Shown one piece after another: positions 15,429 through 23,954 of a stretch of 30,861 bases of DNA (position 1 is its first letter; every line of letters starts with the position of its first letter). A program made the position numbers and the translations under genes. This DNA is from Polyangium jinanense (GTDB taxonomy: Bacteria; Myxococcota; Polyangia; Polyangiales; Polyangiaceae): the NCBI RefSeq assembly GCF_028435365.1, contig NZ_JAGTJJ010000094.1, forward strand, positions 1 to 30,861. The letters are read 5' to 3'. The notes beneath the pieces are model-generated. The model saw only the letters and a program-made list of their open reading frames with translations. It did not search any database and was not told the origin of the DNA.

Positions 15429-16013
15429 GTGCGAACGTGGCTGTTTTCTCTCTTCGCGCTCGTGGTTCCTCTGGGGTGTGCGGCTCCGCCGAACTTCCCC
15501 TCGCAAGAGGAGCTTTACGACGAACCCCGGGATTACAATCGCTTCGCGGTCTTCAGCCAAGGACGCGAGGTGATAGGCGGCCAGGTGAACCCGGGCGGCG
15601 TGCTCGGGCTCGACGTGAACCTCGGCCGCTACACCGATCCGGACGATCACGCGCTCCGCGGGCGCGTCTACGGGCGACTCGTCGACATGCGCGTCGAGGG
15701 CGATCGCGTGAGCGGACTCGCGTCGTCGCTCCCGTTCGAGCTCACGGTCAAGCGCGAGCCGCGCTTGGTCACGGCGCGCGGGCTCGTCTACGGCAGGAAC
15801 GTCGAGGTCGCGATGAGCGACGAGCGCGCGCACGTGGTGCTCGATCGTTGTGAGCTCGACCTCGGGCGCCGCGGGCAGGTGTACGTGGGGAAGAAGCGTT
15901 GTGACGGGCGCTGGCAGCCGGAGGAGGTCGAGCTCCAGGTCGGCCACGGGTTCGCCTCTTGGAGCGATGCCGAGCGCCTTTCCGCGCTCTCCCTGATGCT
16001 CTTCGTCGACTGA
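15429..16013 (+). CDS. Putative lipoprotein of unknown function
   Basis: 194 aa. The GTG at 15429 is preferred because GAGGGAGG ends 5 bp before it; a GTG two codons upstream overlaps that site. The N-terminus VRTWLFSLFALVVPLGC carries a lipobox with Cys17. The mature part is soluble, beta-rich and repetitive in Gly/Asp/Arg (GREVIGGQVNPGGVLGLDVN, ALRGRVYGRLVDMRVEGDRVSGLA), with two Cys (VVLDRCELDLG, VGKKRCDGRW) that could pair. I do not recognise the family. It is followed after 62 bp by the S51-like peptidase on the same strand. Confidence 0.75.
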   Translation: MRTWLFSLFALVVPLGCAAPPNFPSQEELYDEPRDYNRFAVFSQGREVIGGQVNPGGVLGLDVNLGRYTDPDDHALRGRVYGRLVDMRVEGDRVSGLASSLPFELTVKREPRLVTARGLVYGRNVEVAMSDERAHVVLDRCELDLGRRGQVYVGKKRCDGRWQPEEVELQVGHGFASWSDAERLSALSLMLFVD

Positions 16014-16034
16014 TCGCGGTCCTTCACGATCGCC

Positions 16035-16066
16035 TTGACGAACGGCGCCTTCCGGGACTCTACTCT
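16035..16066 (+). promoter_or_regulatory. Candidate sigma-70-type promoter, possibly leaderless
   Basis: TTGACG (16035-16040) is followed by TCTACT (16059-16064, 18-bp spacer) or the overlapping TACTCT (16061-16066). The ATG at 16076 lies about 10 bp downstream and has no Shine-Dalgarno sequence, which suits transcription starting at or next to the start codon. Confidence 0.35.
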
Positions 16067-16075
16067 GCCCCGACC

Positions 16076-17017
16076 ATGAAAGGCACTTCGCTCGTCTACA
16101 GCTCGCACGACCGATCCGACCTGATCCACGATCACTTCATCGTGCAGCGCGCGCTGCGCGGCGAGAACAACCGGCGGATCCTGTTCCTCCCGATGTCCGA
16201 GACCCCGCAGAACGGGAGCGAGTACGAACGTCAGGAGTTCGCCTGGGGCAACTTCCGCTACTTCTTCAGCTTCTACGATCGCTTCGGCCTCGAGTACCTG
16301 CCTTTCTACTGGAACAGCGGGCTGCGCGCCGAGGACGTCGAGACGTTCTGGCATTCCTTGTGGACGTCGGAGGTCGTGATCCTCGGCGGCGGTCACAGCG
16401 TGACGGGCCTGCACCGCTACAAGGAGCTCGGGGCGCGCTTCAGCGGCGAGCCCGGCAAGTTCGGGCGGATCCTGCACGAGCGCAAGGCGCGCGGCCTGCT
16501 CACGGTAGGCTTCTCGGCGGGCGCCGATCAGCTCTGCGAGCACATCTTCCGGCGCACGTACGACGACTACACGGACACGAAGGGTTTTGGCTTGGTGCGC
16601 AAGTCGATGATCACGCTGCACCATGACTCGAGCCGCAACGGCGACCTCTGGGACGCGGCCCGGCGCTTCGGGGACTACCGTGTCTTCGGGCTGCCGAACG
16701 ACGCGGGCCTGAACGTCGACTGGGGCGTGCTCCCCTCGGGCAACATCTGGCAGATCTACGAGTTCGTCGTGGACCGGACGTGGGACATCCCGTCGGATCA
16801 GTTCCACATCCGCACGCGCCAAGGCGCGCTCATCGATCACTTCGATCCGTACGGCCGGCACTGGGCCTTCGACAACGGCGATCACCTCGTGCGGATCCAG
16901 TCGCCCGACGGCCGCTTCGACGAGTCGTGGATGACGGCGGGCGGCTCGCTCCTGCACTACGGGACGCGTGCGCCGAGCCGGTACTCGAGCATCTCGGAGA
17001 TCCTCGCCTCGCATTGA
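16076..17017 (+). CDS. Peptidase S51 / class I glutamine amidotransferase-like protein
   Basis: 313 aa. Resembles the cyanophycinase and alpha-aspartyl dipeptidase (S51) fold: a Rossmann-like start (RRILFLPMSETPQNG), the loop VVILGGGHSVTGL (100-112) and the nucleophile elbow LTVGFSAGADQLCE with Ser147. These are the usual oxyanion and nucleophile positions of the family. There is no signal peptide, so it is probably cytoplasmic. The unusually long C-terminus (about 200-313; DYRVFGLPNDAGLNVDWGVL and later strands) includes a segment common in S51-like proteins (GLxxDxxV/GxxPxG). Substrate cannot be assigned. Its TGA overlaps the probable TTG start of the next gene, suggesting translational coupling. 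Confidence 0.75.
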   Translation: MKGTSLVYSSHDRSDLIHDHFIVQRALRGENNRRILFLPMSETPQNGSEYERQEFAWGNFRYFFSFYDRFGLEYLPFYWNSGLRAEDVETFWHSLWTSEVVILGGGHSVTGLHRYKELGARFSGEPGKFGRILHERKARGLLTVGFSAGADQLCEHIFRRTYDDYTDTKGFGLVRKSMITLHHDSSRNGDLWDAARRFGDYRVFGLPNDAGLNVDWGVLPSGNIWQIYEFVVDRTWDIPSDQFHIRTRQGALIDHFDPYGRHWAFDNGDHLVRIQSPDGRFDESWMTAGGSLLHYGTRAPSRYSSISEILASH

Positions 17018-18588
17018 CCCGGACTGTCCTCTCGCTCCTCTGCGCGCTTGCGGCCGGCTGCGGCGGCCCGAAGGCCGAGGCCGTGCCCGACGCGGGCGCA
17101 GAGGCAGGAGCGGACGCGGACGCGGCAGCGGATGCAGCAGCGGACGCGGATGCGGCAGCGGTAGCCGCAGCGGCAGCAGCAGCGGACACGGACACCGAGC
17201 CGCCCCGCCTCGGATCGATCGGCGTCGCCACCGTCATCTACCAGGATCGCTCCCGAAAGCGCCGGATCGGCGACGTTCGTCCGGGGACGAGCGTCATCCT
17301 CCAGAGCGACGAGCCCGTGGAGGTGCCGCCTTCGCAGCTCGGCGGCTGCAAGAGCGGCCGCTTTTATCCCGTCGCGCCTCGCGGGTTCATCTGCGAGGAC
17401 GAGACCATCACCCGCAACCTCGACGATCCCCGCTTCCGCGCGCTCGCGCTCGCCGCTCCGCGTGAAGGCCCGCGGCCCTACGACTACGCCTTTTCCACGC
17501 GGGCGCCGATGTACGGCCAGATCCCCACGTCGAGCGAGCAAGCCCGGACCGAGCGACGCCTGCGGCCCGTGGCGGATCTCGCCCGGGTCCGCCGCTCGAT
17601 GGATGGGCACGAGGATCTCGCCGAGCTCACGCCGACCCCAGCGCGTGATCCCATTCCGGAGTTTCTGCTCGGCGAAAAGGAAGCACCCGTGCCCGCGGGA
17701 CGGCGCGGCGGCCTCGTGCGCAAGGAGATTCCGCATGGATCCATGCTCTCCTTTTCGCATGCCTTCGCGGTGGAGGGACGCACGTTCCTGCTCTCGCCCG
17801 ATCTGGCCCTCGTCCCCGCCGATCGCATGCGCCCCTTCCGCCCGAGCGTGTTCCACGGCGTTGCCATTGGCAGCACGAATTCATTGCCGATCGGCTGGTT
17901 CCGCAAGACGGCGCGGACGAAGTACAAGCGCGAGGAGAGCGGTGCGTTCGCCGCGACGGGCGAGACCTGGGCGCCGCGCACGTTCGTGCGGTTGTCGGGG
18001 AAATCGATCACGCACGACGGGGATCTGTTTTGGGAGACGCGCGAGCCCGGGCCGACGTATGCACGGGCGCGAGACATTTCGGTCGTCGCCGAGCCGGACG
18101 AGTGGCCTCGGATGGTGGGGGCCGACGAGAAATGGATCGACGTGTCGCTTTCGCGCGGGACGATGACGCTGTTCGAGGGGCGGCGCGCGGTGTATTCGAC
18201 GCTGATGTCGCCGGGCGCGGGCGGGGTGACGGCGTCGCCGAAGGCGACCACGGAGGAGCTCGTCCGCGGGGCGTTCACACCGCTCGGGAGTTATCGCATT
18301 GCCGTGAAATACCGGGCGGCGCAGCTCACGGACGAGGCGACCCCGGATCCGTCGGCGTTCTGGATCGCCGACGTACCGTGGGTGCAATACTTCCGCAATC
18401 CGTTCGCGATCCACGCGGCCTACTGGCACGAGGATTTCGGCAGCCCGAAGAGTGGCGGCTGCATCAACCTCTCGCCCGAGGACGCGTCGATCGTGTTCGC
18501 CTGGACCGACCCGCCCGTCCCCGAGGGCTGGTCGAGCGCGGACGCGCGACCGAGCGAGCCGGGGACGTGGATCGTGATTCGGAAGTGA
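17014..18588 (+). CDS. YkuD-type L,D-transpeptidase lipoprotein
   Basis: 524 aa. The start is taken as TTG at 17014, overlapping the previous stop (TTGA), because it alone gives a complete lipoprotein signal TRTVLSLLCALAAGC (Cys16); no ATG or GTG fits. An Ala/Asp repeat tract (about 25-60) is a flexible spacer. The central region (about 65-370) is unassigned. The C-terminal YkuD domain (about 375-510) carries AIHAAYWHEDFG and SGGCINL, the catalytic His and Cys motif (HxxxW...SxGCxxL). It would form or exchange 3-3 peptidoglycan crosslinks, or attach proteins to peptidoglycan, from the periplasm. WP-like motifs in the middle region may be substrate-binding but are not recognised. Confidence 0.85.
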   Translation: MTRTVLSLLCALAAGCGGPKAEAVPDAGAEAGADADAAADAAADADAAAVAAAAAAADTDTEPPRLGSIGVATVIYQDRSRKRRIGDVRPGTSVILQSDEPVEVPPSQLGGCKSGRFYPVAPRGFICEDETITRNLDDPRFRALALAAPREGPRPYDYAFSTRAPMYGQIPTSSEQARTERRLRPVADLARVRRSMDGHEDLAELTPTPARDPIPEFLLGEKEAPVPAGRRGGLVRKEIPHGSMLSFSHAFAVEGRTFLLSPDLALVPADRMRPFRPSVFHGVAIGSTNSLPIGWFRKTARTKYKREESGAFAATGETWAPRTFVRLSGKSITHDGDLFWETREPGPTYARARDISVVAEPDEWPRMVGADEKWIDVSLSRGTMTLFEGRRAVYSTLMSPGAGGVTASPKATTEELVRGAFTPLGSYRIAVKYRAAQLTDEATPDPSAFWIADVPWVQYFRNPFAIHAAYWHEDFGSPKSGGCINLSPEDASIVFAWTDPPVPEGWSSADARPSEPGTWIVIRK

Positions 18589-18670
18589 GGATGCGGCCGA
18601 GGGCGAGGGGCAGCCGTTCGTCCGGTGGCACGCGACCGCGCTCCGCGCGACTGGGTGGACCAGGTTGGGT

Positions 18671-18676
18671 TACAAT
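18671..18676 (+). promoter_or_regulatory. Candidate -10 element of histidine kinase gene
   Basis: TACAAT (five of six to TATAAT) is followed by GGAG at 18682 and an ATG at 18706. No good -35 hexamer is 16-18 bp upstream. It argues against the upstream GTG at 18625, which would lie before the promoter. Confidence 0.3.
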
Positions 18677-18705
18677 CGAATGGAGTGCCCGACAGCGAGC
18701 TTGTC

Positions 18706-20064
18706 ATGGCTCGAGCCCTGCCGTATCCATCTCAGATGACGACTGCTCTCGGCAGTCTGGTCGAGCCTGTACGCCTCGGGGAATGCGTGCGGACGGAGGG
18801 GAGGGAGCCTTCTCCAACCTCCCTCGTTGCCGTCGTCCAGGAGCTGTCGCTCGCGCGCGACATGCCGGCCATCATGGAGATCGTGCGAAAGGCGGCCAGG
18901 GAGCTCACCGGCGCCGACGGCGCGACGTTCGTCCTGCGCGACGGCGACCTCTGCTACTACGCGGAGGAGAACGCCATCGCCCCGCTCTGGAAAGGCCGGC
19001 GATTCCCGATGTCCGCGTGCATCAGCGGCTGGGCGATGCTCCACCGCGAGGCCGTCACCATCGAGGACATCTATGATGATCCCCGCATCCCCGTCGACGC
19101 TTATCGGCCGACGTTCGTGCAGAGCTTGTGCATGGTGCCCATCCGGACGAAGGCGCCCATCGGCGCAATCGGTAATTACTGGGCGTCTCGGCACCACGCG
19201 ACGCCGCACGAGCTCGGGCTCCTCCAGGCGCTCGCCGATAGCACCTCGGTGTCGATGGAGAACGTCGCGATCTACGCCGAGCTGGAGAAGCGCGTCCAGG
19301 ACCGGACGCGCGAGCTCGAAGCGAGGAGCCGCGAGCTCGCCGAGGAGCACGCGGCGCTTCTCGAGCTTCAGCGGCAGAAGGAGGAACTGAGCGCGCTCGT
19401 CGTGCACGATCTCAAGAGCCCCGCCGCCGCGATCGCGCTCGCGGCCTCGCTCCAGCTCCGGAGCGCCGACCTGAAGCCCGCGGATCGGCGCCGCTGGGGC
19501 GTCGTGTTCTCCTCCGCGGAGCGAATCATCCGCACGGCGGCCAACGTGCTCGACATCGCCCAGAGCCAGGACGGCAGGCTCGTGCCGCGCTACGCCGATG
19601 TCGAGCTCTGTGGGCTGCTCGCCGAGATCCGTGACGTCGTCTTGCCAATTGCCGAGAAACACGAGCAGACCATCGAGCTGTCTTGTGACGTGCCCGCGGG
19701 CGTGCTCCGGGCCGATCGGGATCTCCTCGGGCGCACGTTGCAGAACCTCGTCGACAATGCCCTTCGGTACAGCCCCTCGAAGAGCACGGTGCGCATCGAG
19801 GCGCGCGCGGACGCCGCGTGGGTGACGGTCGCCGTCTGCGACGAGGGCCCCGGGGTCCCGGCCGAGATGCGCGAACGCATTTTCGACCGGTACGTGCGGC
19901 TCGAAGGAAATGGCCGCAGCGGTTGGGGGCTCGGGCTCTCGTTCTGCAAATTGGCCGTCGAGGCGCACGGCGGGGCGAGCTGGATCGAGGACAACGTGCC
20001 GCGGGGGAGCCGATTCTGCTTCAGGCTCCCGACGGCTTTGGTCCAGGGCACGCTGATGACGTGA
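18706..20064 (+). CDS. Soluble GAF-domain sensor histidine kinase
   Basis: 452 aa. No membrane segment, so cytoplasmic. Domains: a GAF domain (about 43-188) with FVLRDGDLCYYAEEN and SLCMVPIRTKAPIGAIGNYW, a coiled-coil linker (about 190-230, ELEKRVQDRTRELEARSREL), HisKA with phospho-acceptor His234 in LVVHDLKSP, and HATPase_c with N box LQNLVDNALRYSP (Asn351), G1 DEGPGVP and G2 GWGLGLSFCK. GAF domains of this form bind small ligands, chromophores or haem; the ligand here is unknown. No response regulator gene is adjacent, so it is an orphan kinase, as is common in myxobacteria. The start at 18706 was chosen because of the TACAAT at 18671; an ATG at 18736 is another option. Confidence 0.9.
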   Translation: MARALPYPSQMTTALGSLVEPVRLGECVRTEGREPSPTSLVAVVQELSLARDMPAIMEIVRKAARELTGADGATFVLRDGDLCYYAEENAIAPLWKGRRFPMSACISGWAMLHREAVTIEDIYDDPRIPVDAYRPTFVQSLCMVPIRTKAPIGAIGNYWASRHHATPHELGLLQALADSTSVSMENVAIYAELEKRVQDRTRELEARSRELAEEHAALLELQRQKEELSALVVHDLKSPAAAIALAASLQLRSADLKPADRRRWGVVFSSAERIIRTAANVLDIAQSQDGRLVPRYADVELCGLLAEIRDVVLPIAEKHEQTIELSCDVPAGVLRADRDLLGRTLQNLVDNALRYSPSKSTVRIEARADAAWVTVAVCDEGPGVPAEMRERIFDRYVRLEGNGRSGWGLGLSFCKLAVEAHGGASWIEDNVPRGSRFCFRLPTALVQGTLMT

Positions 20065-20123
20065 GGGGCGAGGCTCCTTTTGACCCGTGATGCCAAGCCG
20101 TCCCGGGACCCGATTGCAATGCG

Positions 20124-21812
20124 TCAGGGTTCGTACGCGCCGAGCGTGCACTTGGCTGGATTCCGGGGTTTGCCCCGCTGATCGGTGGTCGGGCAACCCG
20201 CGCCCGCGCCGATCGCCGGGCTTCCAGTTTGCGGCGCGATCGTCCGGGTCGGCCCGCCATTGCCTTCAAGGTCGCCGAGCAGCGGGTCGGCCCGGGTGAT
20301 GCCCGGCGTGCAATCCATATCGTCTTTCTTGCCGTTCGGCCACTGGAGGTTGTTTTGCCCGGTGCCGGGCGGCTGGGCGTACGCGTTGCCGGTGCAATTG
20401 AGGGGCGTGTACTCGTTGTCTGCGTCGTTGCTGACAATCGTGTTGAGGACTTCGAGCTGCGTGACGTTGGAGATGCCCGAGGCGAACTGCGCGGCGTTTC
20501 CGGCGATCGTGCAGTTCGTCACCTTGCCAGTAGTATTGTCGCCGATGATGAGGCCGCCGCCGATGCCGCGCGTGGTGAAATCGGCGCGGGGGTAGGTCGT
20601 GTTGCCGGTGATGGTGACGTTCGTGAGGTCGGCAATCGCGGGGGTCGCGCCGTGGCCGAGGATCCAGAGGCCGGCGAAGGCTTCGGATTGGTTGTTGGCG
20701 ATGGTCGACGCGGTCATCGTGACGTGCGTGCCCTGGATGTAGAGGCCGCCGGCGCTGCTCGACATTCCCTCGGCACCTTCGTGATCCTCGATGGAATTGC
20801 CCTCGAAGGTCGAGCGATCGATTGTCGTCGGCTCGGTCTCGTACCCCGTGCGGAAGAGCGCGCCGCCGAAGGCGCGGCCCTGGTTGTTCTGGACGACCAC
20901 GCCGCAAAGCGAGAGCGTGCGGCCCTGGCCATCCATGCTGATCGCGCCGCCATTGCCGCCGCGGCCGGCCTGCTGGCCATTCGCATCGATGTAATTGGCG
21001 CCGTAGCCGGTGGCCGTGTTTCCCCACAACGTGCTGTTGACGATCACGATCGACGCGCCGAGCGCGCCGATGGCCCCGCCATTGGCGGCGCGATTGTTCG
21101 AGAAGTGGCCGAGGCTCACCGTGAGCGTGCCGCGGCCGATGCTGTAAATCGCGCCGCCCGCGACGTCCGGCCCCTCGAGCGCGGCCTCGTTGTCCAGAAA
21201 GCGGGTATCGATGACGTTGACGTTGCCGCCGACGTGGTAGATGGCGCCGCCGCCGCCGTCGATGTCGGTGCCGAGCGGGATGGCCGTGCCCGAGGCCTTG
21301 CCGTCCCGGAGCAGGAGGCGCTGCACGGTGAGGGTCGGGCTCGTGGCCTCGAAGTTTTTCGTGTCCATCTCGAAGATGCGATTCTTCTTGCCGCCGCTCA
21401 GCGTGACCACGTTGCCGCCGTCGATGACGGTATCGTCGAAGATCTGTTTGGCCGAGCTCAGGGTGATGGTGACCGGATCGGGGCCACAATCGAAGACGAT
21501 GACGCCGCCGCCCGCGAGCGCGGCGTCGAGCGCCGCTTCGGTGCAGCTCTCGGGCGTGCCCGTGCCGACGACCGCGGTGGGGCTCGAGATGTCGGCGTGC
21601 GGGATCGGCGCATCGCAGATGAACGGGGCCTCGCCGCTGCCGCCACCGCCGCCGTTGCCGCCATCGCCGCCGCTGCCGGCGCTGCCGCCGTTGCCGCTGC
21701 CGGCGCTGCCGGCGTTGCCACCACTTCCGTTTTCGCCGCCATTGCCTCCGCAGGCGAGGAACGTGGTGCAGGTGAGCGTGACGAGGGCGAGGGACGAAAA
21801 GAAAGATCGCAT
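20124..21812 (-). CDS. Right-handed beta-helix lipoprotein
   Basis: 562 aa. A lipoprotein signal (MRSFFSSLALVTLTCTTFLAC, Cys21) leads into a Gly/Ser/Asn low-complexity linker (about 22-60). A long parallel beta-helix (about 85-510) has repeated coil motifs such as GGAIYHVGGN, GGAIGALGASIVIVNSTLWGN, GGALFRTGYE and GGLYIQGTHV. The end PAIGAGAGCPTTDQRG...GAYEP is the choice-of-anchor Q type motif of polymorphic outer-membrane-like beta-helix proteins. Probably a surface-exposed structural or adhesive protein; no lyase residues are recognised. It is convergent with the histidine kinase (59 bp) and divergent from the GGT gene. Confidence 0.85.
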   Translation of the reverse strand: MRSFFSSLALVTLTCTTFLACGGNGGENGSGGNAGSAGSGNGGSAGSGGDGGNGGGGGSGEAPFICDAPIPHADISSPTAVVGTGTPESCTEAALDAALAGGGVIVFDCGPDPVTITLSSAKQIFDDTVIDGGNVVTLSGGKKNRIFEMDTKNFEATSPTLTVQRLLLRDGKASGTAIPLGTDIDGGGGAIYHVGGNVNVIDTRFLDNEAALEGPDVAGGAIYSIGRGTLTVSLGHFSNNRAANGGAIGALGASIVIVNSTLWGNTATGYGANYIDANGQQAGRGGNGGAISMDGQGRTLSLCGVVVQNNQGRAFGGALFRTGYETEPTTIDRSTFEGNSIEDHEGAEGMSSSAGGLYIQGTHVTMTASTIANNQSEAFAGLWILGHGATPAIADLTNVTITGNTTYPRADFTTRGIGGGLIIGDNTTGKVTNCTIAGNAAQFASGISNVTQLEVLNTIVSNDADNEYTPLNCTGNAYAQPPGTGQNNLQWPNGKKDDMDCTPGITRADPLLGDLEGNGGPTRTIAPQTGSPAIGAGAGCPTTDQRGKPRNPAKCTLGAYEP

Positions 21813-21920
21813 GGAGGACCTCCGCGGTTACCGTCCATCCTTACGCGAGTCGCGCGGTAATATGAAGACGTTCGCACGATCGATGCGAGCCAACGCTACC
21901 GCGCGTGGTATGAAGCGCCC

Positions 21921-23711
21921 GTGAACGCCCACGCTGCCGCACGCCGGCTCTTCGTTCGTGCAACGTTCGTCGTCTCGTCGATTCTCGCGGCCTCGTGCGG
22001 CGAGGGCGCGAAGCCCCCGGAGGTGCCGGCGGCCGCGTCTTCGTCCGCCGCGCCGCCCGCGCTCGCGCGCGTGCCCGCGACGTGGCGCTTCGATCTGAAG
22101 GCCGCGCCCGCGTCGGGGCGGGACGGCATGGTCACGAGCGACGCGGCGGATGCGACGCGCGTGGGCGTGGAGATCCTCAAGAAGGGCGGGAGCGCGGTCG
22201 ACGCGGCGGTGGGCGTGGCGTTCGCGCTCGCCGTGGTGTTTCCGGCGGCGGGAAATGTCGGCGGCGGTGGATTCATGGTCGTGCGGCCGGAGAAGGGGGA
22301 GGTGCGCGCACTCGATTTCCGCGAGACCGCGCCAGCGAAAGCGACGCGGGAGATGTTCTTCGGGAAAAACGACGCGTCGCTCGTCGGTCACCTCGCCGCC
22401 GGGGTGCCGGGCGCGGTGGCCGGGCTTTGGGAGGCGCATCGTACCTATGGCAAGCTCCCGTGGAAGGATCTGGTGGCGCCTGCGATCCGGCTCGCCGAGG
22501 AGGGGTTCGTCGTGGACGAGGGGCTCGCCGAGATCGTCCGGGATCGCGCGGCGGATCTTGCGAGGTTTCCGGCGTCGGCGGCGATGTTCTTGCCGGGGGG
22601 AAAGCCGCTCGGCGTGGGGGCAGTCCTGAAAAACCCGGAGCTCGCGCGGGTGCTTTCACGTATCGCGGAGCGCGGGGCGCCAGGGTTTTACGAGGGGGAG
22701 ACGGCAAAACTGCTCGTCGAGGAAATGAAGGCGGGCGGGGGAATCGTGACGGCGGAGGATCTCGCGGCATATCGGCCGGTCTGGCGGACGCCGGTGGAGA
22801 TGGGCTATCGCGGGCACAAGCTGTTTGCGATGCCGCCGCCCTCGTCCGGCGGGCTCGTGCTCGCATTCATGCTCGGCGTGCTCGAAGGCTACGATCTCGG
22901 GAAGATGGGATTTCTTTCGCCCGAGGCGCTGCACACCACGGTGGAGACGTCCCGTCGTGCGTTCGCGAAGAGGAATTATTTCCTGGGGGATCCCGCGTTC
23001 GTGTCGATTCCCACGGGCGAATTCCTCTCGGCCGAGGCCATCAAAGAGGCGCGCGCGTCGATCGATCCGGCCCACGCGACGCCTTCCTCCGAGGTCGGTC
23101 CCGGGCGCGGAGGCGCAAACGAGAAAAAACACACGACCCATTTCTCGATCGTGGATCGCAACGGCGCAGCCGTGGCGCTGACCACGACGATCAACACGTC
23201 GCTCGGGGCAGCCGTGGTCGTGCGGGGCGGCGGTTTTCTCCTGAACAACGAGATGGACGATTTCGCGACCGAGCCCGGAAAGCCAAACGTCTTCGGCCTC
23301 GTGCAGGGAGAGGCGAATGCGGTCGCGCCCGGCAAGCGGATGCTGTCATCGATGACGCCGACGATCGTGGTCGGGCCGGACGGCGCCGTGCAAATCGTGA
23401 CAGGCGCGGCCGGCGGGCCGACGATCATCTCGGCCGCGCTCGCGGTCATCACGAACGTGCTCGATCACGGAATGGGCGCGACCGCGGCAGTAGGCGCACC
23501 GCGGGTGCATCATCAGCATTTGCCAGATCAAATTTTCATGGAGGAAGGCGGAGTCCCGGAGGACGTGCTGCGGGCACTCGGCGCGCGCGGGCACAAGTTC
23601 GAGGCCTGGGACGCAATCGCGGACGCACCGTCGATCGTGCGAGGGCCAGGCGGCGTATGGGCAGGCGCGGCGGAGCCGCGTAACAAGAGCGGGCTCGCGC
23701 TCGGGCTTTGA
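21921..23711 (+). CDS. ggt: Gamma-glutamyltransferase, probable lipoprotein
   Basis: 596 aa. The GTG start gives a signal with lipobox ILAASC (Cys26) and a Pro/Ala/Ser linker to about 48. The precursor is full length: a large subunit (to about 404) with GMVTSDAADATRVGVEILKKGGSAVDAA and GNVGGGGFMVV, then the autocleavage site KKHTTHFSIVD. Thr405 becomes the N-terminal nucleophile of the small subunit. Substrate residues are visible: LNNEMDDF (441-448), SSM (476-478) and the GG oxyanion pair at 498-499. It hydrolyses or transfers the gamma-glutamyl group of glutathione in the periplasm. Its 3' end abuts the shortened repeat element at 23719. Confidence 0.93.
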   Translation: MNAHAAARRLFVRATFVVSSILAASCGEGAKPPEVPAAASSSAAPPALARVPATWRFDLKAAPASGRDGMVTSDAADATRVGVEILKKGGSAVDAAVGVAFALAVVFPAAGNVGGGGFMVVRPEKGEVRALDFRETAPAKATREMFFGKNDASLVGHLAAGVPGAVAGLWEAHRTYGKLPWKDLVAPAIRLAEEGFVVDEGLAEIVRDRAADLARFPASAAMFLPGGKPLGVGAVLKNPELARVLSRIAERGAPGFYEGETAKLLVEEMKAGGGIVTAEDLAAYRPVWRTPVEMGYRGHKLFAMPPPSSGGLVLAFMLGVLEGYDLGKMGFLSPEALHTTVETSRRAFAKRNYFLGDPAFVSIPTGEFLSAEAIKEARASIDPAHATPSSEVGPGRGGANEKKHTTHFSIVDRNGAAVALTTTINTSLGAAVVVRGGGFLLNNEMDDFATEPGKPNVFGLVQGEANAVAPGKRMLSSMTPTIVVGPDGAVQIVTGAAGGPTIISAALAVITNVLDHGMGATAAVGAPRVHHQHLPDQIFMEEGGVPEDVLRALGARGHKFEAWDAIADAPSIVRGPGGVWAGAAEPRNKSGLALGL

Positions 23712-23718
23712 TGGCGTA

Positions 23719-23947
23719 GCGCCGGGGTTTCACCCCGGACCCCGACCAGGGGTTGTCCACCCCTGGACCCGGACCAGCGCAAGCGCTGGACTCGGGGTCG
23801 ATGAACTGCGCGATGCGCAGTTCATCGAACAGGCCATGTTGGAAGAACTGCGCATCGCGCAGTTTTTCCACCTGAGGTCCAGGGCTTGCCCTGGTCCGGG
23901 TCGAGGGGCGGACAGCCCCCGTGGGGTCCGGGGCAACGCCCCGGCGC
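23719..23947 (+). repeat. Compound-palindrome element, copy 4 (core deleted)
   Basis: An A arm (CCGGGGT/ACCCCGG variant, GGGG hairpin, CCAGCGC/GCGCTGG, CGATGAACTGCGC with its complement) is joined directly to a B arm (GGAAGAACTGCGC, CCAGGGC/GCCCTGG, GGGGGC, GGGGC/GCCCC) through GAACAGGCCATGTTGG. The core of about 85-125 bp seen in the other copies is missing. It exactly separates the convergent stops at 23711 and 23955, 7 bp from each. Confidence 0.9.
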
Positions 23948-23954
23948 GCCCGCT

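Noticed and set aside
20229..21860. 543-aa plus-strand frame opposite the beta-helix lipoprotein
   Set aside because: Antisense shadow; no domain, Arg/Ala/Asp/Val-rich.
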